64,000 bases of DNA from Karstenula rhodostoma CBS 690.94 (taxonomy: Eukaryota > Ascomycota > Dothideomycetes > Pleosporales > Didymosphaeriaceae): assembly GCA_010093485.1 (NCBI GenBank), contig MU001513.1:199696-263695 (forward strand). The letters are read 5' to 3'. Below the pieces are notes generated by a model. That model ran no database searches and was not told where the DNA came from. It saw only the letters and a list, made by a program, of their open reading frames with translations. This document shows positions 31,596-42,604 of this stretch, one piece after another. Each line of letters begins with the position of its first letter. Positions within the stretch are counted from its first letter, which is position 1. Both the position numbers and the translations under genes were made by a program.

Positions 31596-33864
31596 AGATA
31601 GGTTCTAGACCTTGGACATGACGGAGAGTCATATGTAAAACTCCTCGTTGCTATTGGTAATCTGAACTGTCGCCATTCCTGCATTTTGACCCTGCACTTG
31701 AGCTCAGTCGACGGTGATCTCCGGGTTTTTGTGTAAACGTTGGACTAAGCGTACCCACCGTTTGGTGTACAGCCGCACCACTCATATATTGTATCGACGG
31801 GGTTCAAGAAACATAGAGACATCGAGCTGAGCGTTCGCAGCTTCCCTGTGTGATCTACGATGTCGTTCTTTCCGCCACGACTTCGTCTCTCACTCGATCA
31901 CTTGCCGACGTAGAAGTTCGGTAGCAATTCCGCCTTGTGATATGTCATCGGTCGCAAACGAAGCTTCATGTGATTGGCGGTTAAGGTATGGTGTGGCATG
32001 CATGAACGCGCACGCGGTCCGGAGTCCGCATTTTATCGTCGGCGCCGAGGCTTTGCATCTATGTGCAGAAGAAACATACTGAAGACCCCAGCTACTGAAA
32101 ATCGACGCGGCAATGATCTTCGAAATAGGGTCCGAAAAGGCGACGTGTCGGTGACCGAAGGGGCGGGGTTGGCGGCAGAAGGTCACTACTACAACACCAA
32201 CAACAACATCAACAGAGGATCGGACCCCTTACACTATTGTGAGCCTGAGATGTGTACTGTTTCCCAAGTGCGACCTGCTCTGTTCAGTATGATGTCCGAG
32301 GCGGCAGTTGCAGGTGTAGAAAAGTTAGCCCTGCAGTTTCCTACCACGGCGGGCGTTTCTTATCTTCAGCATCCAGAACAGGCCCGAGAACAATATCGAG
32401 GTCACTCAATAAGCGCCTGTATGAGTAAAAGTATAGCCCCAGTGGTGAAATCTTTAGCGCGCTCTGTAGAAGCAGGCATCTTCGACGTAAGGTCCGTGAA
32501 ACTCGGCCTGCAGGCGTATTTCTCTCTACCACGTGCTTCTGGCAGGAATCCTTCCATGCTCCTTCTAGCCTCCTGCAAAGGTGGCCACCTCGCCAGAATG
32601 TATTTACAACGGCCACTATTGCGGCAAAGGAAGGCGGTTGTGAAATGAAGTTGTTCTGATAGCTATGGTTCTTTGGGCCCGTGGTGCTCCGCACCGACCG
32701 CGTTTTATTTCACCCCGCCCACTGAGTGCTTAACGTCATTCCACCCGATAGAACCGTTTTGGAATCTCGAGACTTGCGTAGGAAGCTAAGGGAATAACCA
32801 GATCATCGAAAATGGGATTGAGGTAAGCAGCGTATATCCTGGGGACAACTAGTTCTCGGCGTGAGCTGGTGGCGGTAGCAACATACATATACGAGGCCTC
32901 AAAATACACTCAGGCGAGCGCGCAAGTGCGGCAGTGCGGCAGTGCGGCAGCAGCCGGCGGCGCAGCGATGCGCATCAAACAGTGTACTTTTGTAAGTCGC
33001 TGTCGTTCTGATATAGGCAAGTTATAAGCAGTTGTCCTACACATGGATGAGGTTGGGCTGCAGAAGAGCACAACGACTCGCGCATCCTCCCATCGCACGG
33101 ATAGGTCCATCATTTCACGCGCCGTATACCATGGACCCCATGCATCAGTTCACACGTGCAGACAGTCCGATTGAATCCACTACGAAGAGGCCTGCCTGCG
33201 CCCCAGTACCAAAGATCCTGGTCCTCGCCTACGTGTCAGCGCGCCTCAGCCCTAAATTTGACGCCGGCCTCCAGACAATGCGTGAGATCTCGAAAAAAGG
33301 AACCAGTGAGCCGAGCGGACTGGCCAGCGCCGCATGCGCGCAGCTTATTATGGGAGGAAGGCGGTGCCAAGTGCGCTGCGGCAATCTACACAGTACAAGC
33401 CAAACACCCGTTTTCGCCGGGACATCCGCACAGCCCAGATCGTATGCCGAATGGGTGTTGTGGGTCAGCATGACGTTAATTATGCCACTGCGTGGAACGT
33501 GAGCGCTGTGGGCCCGAAATGGCTACGGCATGACATTCGTTCCGTGCACACTCGAGCTTTGATATGACGAGGCCGGTTGCAAGGTCTCCGACGTTAGGAG
33601 TTCGATCTCTCTTCCTCCCGCAGGCCCCCACACCAACTCACTCCACCCTCACCCAACATCCTGCGTCCTACAGCATACGATTTGCTTCCAGCTCAGTATC
33701 GTCATTCTAATCGCTCGATATGCGGGCTTCCGATTCGGTCCAACTTCCTTGAAGCCTGCATTCCCTTTTCCTTTTCCTTTGTGTTTGTCTCCTTGTTCCT
33801 GCTTCCTTCTTTCCTTGGTTTGGAGTTGGGTCGGTGGGTGGGCGTTCTCTCTTCATCCACCATC
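31596..33864. other. large intergenic region, no supported gene
   Basis: About 2.3 kb. A 224-codon plus-strand frame (31974-32648) starts at TTG, has erratic composition and no motif. Frames at 33032-33567 overlap in different phases. A short GCGGCAGT-type triplication lies near 32929-32952. The last 250 bases are CT-rich, typical of a fungal leader before the ATG at 33865. Confidence 0.45.
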
Positions 33865-36091
33865 ATGAACATACCTCGAACGTCATTAAAGCAACGAGCA
33901 GTCACGACATATACCGAAGACAAAAGTAATATCATCACAATCGTAACATGGGCGACTTTGGTCGTATCAATACTCGTTTTCCTCGCTCGACAATGCATCA
34001 AACTCGCGATTCACCGCAGAAAGACTGGCATCGATGACCTATTCATGTTGACTTCTACAGTACGTGGACGTCTCAACTAGACTCTTAGTTTCTATTAACA
34101 TCTATCAGGTCTTTGCCGTCGCTCTTTCTGTCACAGTACTCATCCTAGCATCGGACGGTCTCGGTGTGCTTGGTGTGCTCACTATCAGAAGAGCCGACGC
34201 GATCCAGAAAGGGTACTATGCATCAGACTTCCTCTACATCCTAACGATTGGCTTCGCAAAACTCGCCCTTGTTTCATTCTTCTACAATGTCCATCACCAG
34301 CGAGGGCAGCGAAGGGCTGTACTAGCAATTGGTATCTTCATTCTCGCGTGGACGCTGGCCTCACTTGTTGCCGTTGCATTTCAATGCGGCCTTCCGAAGC
34401 CATGGGAGATCCTAACATTACATTGCTACAATATTGTAAGTCGAACCATATCCGAGTGATTCGGCCCTTCGCATGCCCGCTAACGTTTCGCATAGGGAGT
34501 CTTTTGGATTGTCTACTGCATCATAGATATGACTAGCGACATTGCTATCGTCATGCTATCCATCAACCTGGTAGCGTACCTTAGGGTCAGACTTTCGAGA
34601 AAGGTTGCGGTAGTCGCTTGCTTTGCGCCACGTATTCTTGTCATTGGCGTCGCACTTGCTCGTTTGTTTTACCTGTACCCAATATCGCCGCACAACAACC
34701 CAGCCTTCCACCTATGGGTACCACTAATCATCACTCAAGTCCAGGCCTGTTTGAGTATCGTGACGGCTTGCATACCGTATGTGCGCGCCTTCTTCGAAAC
34801 GCCCGATTCCAACAGACGATCGCAAGCGAGAAGTAAACATGTCACAATCGAGGAAGAGTCGTATGGATGCTGTGGGTATCCTCAGGGCTACAAGAAAGCG
34901 CATGGCCACTCGATAGACTCAACTGTCTTCGCAAACTCAGCCTACGGCAGAACATCCGATGTCTCCCCACGAATTCCTAGCCCGAGGCCCGTCAGTCCTT
35001 TGATAGCGCGTTTCGACACTCCACCAAATACATCCGCCTGTGGCTCGCGGACCCCTAGTGAAAGAGGATTACGCCTTTTCATCCCCGAGCAAAATAAGAC
35101 ACAGCACGAAAACGACCTCACTTCTCCACAAACCGCGAGTTCGAATGCTCTTTCGCCCGCATGTCCATCTCCGCACCCCTTACTATCATCCATAGCTCTT
35201 GCTCATGTCCGCTCCTCTATGTTGCCCGCAGCAGATGAGACGGGGTCAAGGTCAGCGATGGAACATGCGAACAATGCTGTGCCGTCTCTAAGTCGGCCAC
35301 AACCACCCCGACGATTTTCGCTCTTTCCCACACAGCACCAACAGTATTCACCGCTCCCGCAACAGCGTACACGTCCACCGTTAACGATACCCTCACCGAT
35401 AGTCGAAAGATCGCGTACAAATGCTGCATCAGCCATGCGCCCCATGTCAACCAGCCCGATACCTGGAACCCGAGGACGGTCACCAAACGCCCCTCTGCGT
35501 GAGCCGCCTACGCCACGCCTGATGTTTCCTCCGCGGCCCTCTTCCAGTCTCGAAAAAGTCGCCTACGACGACCCACTCCGAACAGGGCCCATCGTGATGA
35601 CCACATTTGAAGCAGTCCCAGCGTCAATGCCCGCAGCCATTCCAATTAGGCATGATACCACAAGTACGGTCACTTCAATCCCATCGCACTACGTCAGACC
35701 GTCTTCGACAGCACACAGCTCAACATTCTCATCCCCGCAGTCGGTTCCTTCCTACTATATTGGAACGCCACCGACAGCGCACCCTCACGTCTTTCCGCAA
35801 TCGAATCCTTACGCTTACGAAGCCCCTCCTCATCCAATGATCCCGCCTACGAGTCCCCAACGTCAGCGCAACAAGCGCATCCTCACGCCACAAAACTCCT
35901 CGCGGTTCGATCAAATATCGCCCGTCAGCCCCATGACCCCTTCATCACCGCGGCCGCTGTGGCGCGAGGAAAACGGCAACAGAAGTGCAGAGACGCCAAA
36001 ATCACCTCATGGATGGGAAGAAGCTCCACCGATGCCCATGGTGCGGGATGTGCGCAACAGCCCCCGTATCGTGGTACAAAGATTCTCTTAG
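33865..36091 (+). CDS. fungal rhodopsin-like seven-helix membrane protein
   Basis: Integral membrane protein of the fungal 'rhodopsin domain' family (PTH11-like in general layout, without an obvious CFEM domain). Exons 33865-34059, 34109-34435 and 34496-36091 give 705 residues; introns have GTACGT and GTAAGT donors, both phase 0. Membrane core, about residues 20-295: IITIVTWATLVVSILVFLARQ, then the hallmark GIDD, VFAVALSVTVLILA, LYILTIGFAKLALVSFFYNV, AVLAIGIFILAWTLASLVAVAF, the hallmark FQCGLPKPWE, FWIVYCIIDMTSDIAIVML, and VACFAPRILVIGVALARLFYL, ending before FFETPDSNRR. The remaining ~400 residues form a Ser/Pro/Thr-rich cytosolic tail with many SP sites. Ligand unknown; family members are proposed receptors. 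Confidence 0.85.
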
Positions 36092-38054
36092 ACTTTTCCT
36101 TTGTTCGAATGTAAGATGTACGCGATTTTGTTTTTGCTGTGTGTGCACGAGGCCACCAACTGTATTTTTATCCACTGTCAACGTTTCTTAATTTCTAACT
36201 GCTGCGATGCATCGCATATGGCGTTCGTTATCATATGGGGAAGACGCGGGGATATGCACGATTTATGGGTATGGATATGCATTGGCTGGGACGGTCTTTC
36301 TTCCTTCGGGACACCTTGTCTTTCTATCTCGCTTCGGCGTGTTGTATTCCTACATTTTTACGCGTTTCTTTCTACGCCGCACAACTTTGTCGCTTTCTAG
36401 TCGGCGCCACATTCCTGCACAGTCCTTTCTCGTCCAACGATACCCACTCTCTTTCTGGTCTATCTATCTCTCACGATATCTCGATTTTCATATGAACATT
36501 AGATACTAATGCACACGCCGCGAACGAAATCAATTACTTGCGTACACACCTCAGACGCACATACTATGAAACAGCCTCGCCGCACATCATGTCTCCACAT
36601 CTCACCTGCACTCACTGCACCCCTTCCATTTCGCTTGCACATGTCTGCTAAAGGCGCAGGATTCTTGTGTTACAATAAGGTGTGGCGCCGGGCGGGCCGG
36701 GGGCGGGCGGCTGCGGCTCTTATCGGGGCTGTGATCCAGACCCACCCTCGAGGCTGTGTAGGGTAGGAAGATTGATCGTAAATCGCAGAGTGTTCACTAC
36801 TTCAAGTGCATGTTATCCGTGGAGGCTCAGAAGATACATCGCTCTATAGTGGCGCACGAACATCTTTGCGTAACGCGACAAGTAGCATTGAAACATTTGA
36901 AGGACCATCTGATCTAAGATTCGGGGTCGTGCACGGCGTGCGAACAACGTGAGCGTTTGAGGTTCGCCTTATGTAGTGCTTAGTAAAGCGGGATCTTATG
37001 GGTGGTTGCCTTGAACTTGGGGTAGGAGCGAGCGTGTGACAGGAAGGATTGGGAAATCGTATGGCAGGCCTGAGCGCGACTCTCGGGGGGGCAAGGGCGA
37101 GGCACGTTGATGGATAACTTGAAGTGTCTGCAAAATCGCCTGAGGTGGACCCTCGGACATTGTGGGAGTGATTGAATTTGCAACTTTGGATTGTACGGGA
37201 ACTCCGCAACGTCTTTTGACTCTCGAAGATGGTTGCGAAACTAAACGCCCACAAAACGTTCTTTCCCGAACACTTTGATAGCAGTGGCAGGGATAGCGCG
37301 GAACCCATGGAGAGATCAACAATAAAAACGCGGAACGCACAATGCAGTAAGACCAACAACTGGGCGTAAAAAATGCTAAATCACAACGGTTTCCTTCTCG
37401 CCAGCCACTGCTATCCATGTACAGTTCGCAAGATGCAGCTACCATCCTTTTCTGACTTTATTAGCGACATTGAGCCAGTTACGTGACCTCTTAATGACCT
37501 TTGTTCTCAATCTAAGTTCGTCTTACACGGACACGATGCAATGACAACGTTTTCGTTCGACCTCGCCCCCATACGCTCTGATGTCACTTCACCAGGGTGA
37601 CAAAAAGCCTCGACCTGAGGTAGAAACATTCAGTGCATGGAGGGCTGTTTGGAGACGCGACACCCCTTCTTTCAACCATGCCCCGGTATTCTCCGATGCT
37701 CCTTTCTCAGGGTGGCTTCACGCCTCTACCAAAGGAAGGAACAGATATAGTGTGTAGTGGGTATTGTATTAAAAAGGACTTTGGTTCCCAGTGTGTGGCC
37801 CCGCCTTCTCGGCAGGCGAATGATTTTGAAGTGCACACGGGAAATGGGAAAATCCTACATCGACTTAACCCTCATACTCTGATGTTCCCCAGAGAGGTTT
37901 AGGAGCTTCGATTTGAAAAACCCATGTAAGAGTATGCGGGGGCTGGTATCGAAAAGACAGTTCATTTTGCCTTGTTGCTGAGGTATTGCTCTGGGAAATC
38001 TCTCATTGCCCGGGTCGTCGTGTCACCATCTTGGCTAAGCGTTGTATATCGCGC
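36092..38054. other. convergent intergenic region, no supported gene
   Basis: About 2 kb between two convergent stops. The first 450 bases are T-rich and probably the 3'UTR of the receptor-like gene. Minus-strand frames at 36844-37445 overlap in three phases and are not accepted. No repeat or RNA gene recognised. Confidence 0.45.
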
Positions 38055-40860
38055 CTATATCTTATACCCGGACTGTCTCAACAGGTTTTGCAAGACATTG
38101 ATCTGGCTGGAATGCATTTGTAGTGCGGTTTGAAGCTGCCCGAGCCACTGCTGTGCGTGGGGATGAATAGTCTGCTGGTTTACGTGTGCGCGCAATGCAT
38201 CGATTTTCTGGATTGCATGATTTGCTAGAGCCTGGGTTTTTGCGTTCCCAAGGTCCCGGGAAATCTCTGCCTTTGCAGTGGAAATCTCTGCGGCGCAGAT
38301 GTTCGAGGCTTGGTTCTTCAGGTCCTGGAATCTGTCGCTAATGGTATTCCCACATACTTCCTGGACATTTCCGACTCGTTCGTTCACGTGTTTCATCAGG
38401 CTTGTCTTTAAAGCTGCAAGATCTTTCGTCGTCACGCTGTTCTCTGGCAACGTGGCTTGCAGCTTGGCAACCTGTTCAAGAACGTACTTCTTGACAGTAT
38501 CGACAGTGCCACGACGGAGGCCTTCCATCTCTTGCCAAAGAAAATCTTTCCCCTCAGCCATAGCCTCACGCTCCGCTTGCAGCTCGGTAGCGAGCCGCTG
38601 GAGCTGTTGATCAGCCATGGTCTGGAAGGCCGTGAAGTTATCTCTGGCAGACTTAACGTCCTGCTCAATGTCTGAAGACTTTTTCTTCTGCTCTTTAAAG
38701 TGATTGGAAACATTTGAGGCAATCTGCTCAATCTGTGTGCCCAGATTCTTCATAGTTGTCTCCCTGCTGGACGCCTTGCGACCCTGCTCCTCAAGGTTGG
38801 AAGATAGAGTCGCGAATTGAGTCTTAAAACTGGTGAAGGTGTTCATCAAGGTATTAACGTCCTGCTTGATGTTGGAGGTCTTCGTGTCTTGTTCTCCAAC
38901 GCTGGTGGAAACAGTCGATGTAACTTGATCAATCTTCTCGCCGAGTTCTTTCATAGACGTTTCAGTGCTGGACAACTTATGACCCTGTTCTTCCAGATTG
39001 GTAGCCACAGTGGAGGTAACCTGCCCGATTTTTGCATCAAGATCGTTCACGGCGGTCTGGGTGCTAGAGGCTTCGCGGATCTGCTCGTAGAGGGCGTACG
39101 CAATACTCTCCAATCTGCGCTCGAAACCGTTCATGGCCAGCTTGCAGTCGTCGCATTTGCAGCCTGGCTTCTCAAAGGCGGACTTGAGGCTGGTGATCTT
39201 CTGGTCGACGTCGGAAACCTTGTTATCAGTTTGGGAAGCGGTCTTGGTTAATTGCTTCTCGAAGTCGGACTTTAATTCTTGATTTTTCTTTTCGAAGGCC
39301 TTCTTACTCATGGTCTCAGAAGCCTTGCGTTGGAGCTCATTGTGATCCATCTGCATTCTAGTGACGACCTTTTTGAGCGTGTCTAACTCCGCCTCGAATC
39401 TAGAAGCCCTCTGTAGCAGCTCTCTAAGTTGAGTCTGAGTTGTCTTCTGGGTTTCATTAAGAGTCCCAAGCTCAGTCTTCAAATTGCAGTGTTCGGTCTC
39501 TCGCTCTTGCAGGCTCGACTTAGATTCCGAGACTTCCTTTGTGAGGCCGTTGATCTTCTCATCCTGCTTCTTCTTCAATTCCGACAGCTGGGTCTTGACA
39601 GACGTAAGCTCTGTCTCGTTGGCGGATGTCTTTCGCTTTTCCTCATCGAGCTGCTCTTTGGTGACTATCGACTGCTGAAGAGATTCGATGTCTTGCTTTG
39701 TCTGGGAGTTGCTGGCCTTCTGAAGGTCGCTAGCCGATATCAACTCCTTGAGCTCGTTCTCTTGTGTGGTCAACTTGGTCCCAAGAGATGAGACAATCTG
39801 TAGCTTATCTGTTGCCGCCTTCAAGGCCGTCTCGAGAGTGCGGAATCGGCTTTGATGCTCTTTGGTATTCTTCTGAGTAGCATCCTTGTGCTCCTCAAGG
39901 GTATCGACGGTGGTGCGAAGTTCAAAGAGTTCGGAAGCTTGAGCCTCGAGCGCGTTATTGTTACGCTTATCTTGCTCTTTGAACTGGCCTTCGAATCCGG
40001 ACTTCTGCTCCTGGAGAGCCGTGTCGACTTGAAACTTCTGAAGCTCAAGTGCATCAGTGGTACACTTCTCTTGCTCTTTCAGTTTGGCGGTGATTTCGGA
40101 CATCTGCTTCGCGATCGGGTCCTGCATGTTCTTTTTGGCTTGCTCCTGAACGTAAGCCTCAAGGTCAGACTTCAGCTTCGCGATTTGCTTCTTGTGACAG
40201 CTCCTGGAGGGCCGTTGTGGTTCGAGATTTGTGAAGTGCGAGTACCCGCTTCTCTTGCTCTTTGATCTTCGTCTCTAAGATGGCGTTACTATTGTCGATA
40301 ACCTCATGAATGCGTGTCGGAACGGTATGGAGGGTTGACCTTAGCGCCTCAACTTCTGTCTTAGTTGCGGCTTGCTGTTGAATAGAACGAACAGTAGCTA
40401 TGGTATTGTCGAACTTCTTTTCTTTATTCTCAGATTCGTTTATAAACTTCTCTTGCAACTCTTTCCGGAGATCGGCCAGAGCCTGGCCGCTGTCGTGCTT
40501 CTGTTTGATTACCGCTTTGTCGACGATTCTGAACATCTCCTTGGAATCGGTGCGCCAGTCCTCAAGATGCTGGATCTGATCGCCGAAAACATTCCACACT
40601 TCTTCGACTGCATAACGGGACACCTGGATGTGGGAATTCTTGGCGCGTCTATTCTTCTCGTCAAAGCTCTTCTTGAGCCGGTCCTCCATCTTCTGGATGT
40701 CCTTTGCAGAAGCGGAGTACCACCACTGCTTACACTTGGAGACGACAAGCAGGACAATGCAGATCATCAAGAAGTAGAGAATGGTCAGCCAGATTCCCTG
40801 CGAGAAGATATTGGGATCGATGGTGGGCTCCGGAACTCGAGGGCGGACGGGTTCGGACAT
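38055..40860 (-). CDS. membrane-anchored long coiled-coil protein, frame broken near 40195
   Basis: Two minus-strand frames form one gene. The first (40860-40165) starts MSEPVRPRVPEPTIDPN, has one membrane helix (IWLTILYFLMICIVLLVVSK, about 23-42) and a long helical, charged part. The second (40127-38055) is an almost continuous coiled coil rich in Glu, Lys, Gln and Thr with one Cys cluster, CKCDDC. They are out of phase. Removing one base near 40195-40200 gives a seamless coiled coil and 934 residues. A 49-nt intron with a poor donor (GTCTGA) and CAG acceptor would also restore phase, giving about 918 residues. I favour a one-base error or mutation because the skipped stretch itself reads as good coiled coil. 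The likely role is a tether or scaffold on an internal membrane; no family recognised. Confidence 0.65.
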
Positions 40861-42274
40861 GATGGCGCCCAGTTGAGCTGTTCAAGTACCGAGCTAGTAT
40901 AGTTGAAGTGGCGTGGCTATGTGTTGAGAACGTGGTGTCAGAGGGAGATAGTGCCTTGAAAAGCCCTGAAGATATGTGGTAAGTGTGAGACTTGGGAAGC
41001 AGGGCCTGTCTTCTATGTCGGAAAGTTGATCGCGGTCACTGGTTGCGGGTGGTAGTGAGTTCAGGCGTGTGTGAAGCAGATAGATACCGCGGGGTGCGGT
41101 GTTTATTACGACAAGGTGCACGGACTCGACCTTGGCGCAAGCTTGCCGGAGGGTGAATGCGCGTGCACGGGGCACGGGCTTTGCAGGTGTGGGATGAAGT
41201 TTGGCCAGATGTCGGTGCGGTTTATCGGAGAGCGCAGAGTCGGGCATGCGGGAGGTATGGAGAGTGCCGCGAAATTTGTGCGCTATAAGGGCTGGAAGCG
41301 TGTTCGATGTTCGTGTGGGGCAGGGGCGCTTGGGCGCTGGACGTGAAAGGATGGCGCACGTGACATGATGGACGCTCGAGCGTGCCTTCCTAGATGGCAC
41401 ACAGCCACGTCGCAACGTCATGTCCGGGAACGCTAAGGATCAAATGCGAATTTAAAATTGGGATAGACTTTAAGGACAAGTATATACAGTGCTGCCGCGG
41501 CTTGCAGAAGCTCGCGAAGAGTCAACAATTGAGTATATACAGTGCTAAAGCTGGCTTCGCACGACCTTTCCTGTGGACGGAGCGCTGCAACAGACACATG
41601 CAGAAATTTATACGCAAGTGTAGGATACTTGAAGATGCGCTGTCTAAGTATTCCCCTTTAAATTTAATGCTGGAATAAACAGTTGAATACTGTAAATCCC
41701 TTACAAAGTTAGGCATAAAGACAACTAACACGCATAATGGTTTCCCAGCGCTCAAACACTATTTCGCATACAACGGGTATTAAGAATGACGGTCCGAAAT
41801 CCCTCGCTCCTTGGGAACAAGCACGCTTTCTCACAAGTTGTCCCAGACCAGTACAGGTATGCGGCACACGTGTTCAACACTGACGAGAGAATGTAAACAT
41901 ACTCAACTGTAATAATGTTGCTTAGATGGGCTCAATCTCCCTCGGTGAATAGATTCTCTCGACCTTCTCATCTGCCCCGGTCTTAATCCCTTGAACCGCC
42001 TCATCCTACGACCTTCTTTCCACAATCAACAGTGTCCACTCACGCGCACCGTCGTCATACAGCTTCCACAAGAACCTACAGTCTCATACAGTGCCCAGTC
42101 TACCATATACACCACCAATTCCTCAAGTCCTCATTATCTCCCAATTACTCCAAGTTTCTACCGTCTTGTCAGCTGAACCGAATTTCACAACTCACAGAAC
42201 CAATATTTACACGCATGAAATAATCGCTCAATTCGCGTATACATATATGCACGCACTAATACCAATCGCTAGTA
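40861..42274. other. intergenic, AT-rich from 41,400 to 42,300
   Basis: No supported gene. The word AGTATATACAGTGCT occurs twice (41479-41493 and 41532-41546). Composition changes sharply near 42,310, where GC-rich sequence continuing into the NPC1 gene begins. Confidence 0.45.
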
Positions 42275-42604
42275 CTACATTCCAAGCCAAGCGCCTATCC
42301 ATGCTTCCAGACCTCTAAAGCCCCCAAAACGCAGCCTTTGCTTCGGTCTTCCCCAACCCGCATACGCAAAGCGATCCGTCCATGCGCCCCTCGTGAGGTC
42401 CGCATCCGAAAGCGACGCAGCCAGGGCACCAATCTGCTCATCGGCGTTTTCAACCGCCGACTCTGCAGGACTTTCCTCAGAGGTCTCCGTCACGGCAGAC
42501 AAAACTTCCACCTCCGCACCGACTCTGGATTCGCTTCGCAGCAACAGATGCCGAGCCCGCGGCCCGCTGGGGGCCTCGCCTGCATTGCCCACCTCAGTGG
42601 ATCG
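42275..42604 (-). other. open frame continuing in phase beyond the NPC1 stop
   Basis: Directly after the NPC1 TAG (next base C) the same frame stays open for about 110 codons to a stop at 42275. The translation is protein-like: Glu/Ser/Ala-rich, then Arg/Gly/Trp-rich (FAYAGWGRPKQRLRFGGF). The GC-rich composition ends with this frame, close to 42,300. It may be 3'UTR, a readthrough extension, or a remnant of a longer protein. Confidence 0.35.

Noticed and set aside
31974..32648. 224-codon plus-strand frame
   Set aside because: Starts at TTG, no motif, irregular composition, no splice partners.
33032..33567. Overlapping plus-strand frames
   Set aside because: Three phases are open at once, none with recognisable features.
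33560..33625. tRNA-like T-arm word near AGTTCGATC
   Set aside because: B-box does not fit, and no acceptor stem or A-box at the right distance.
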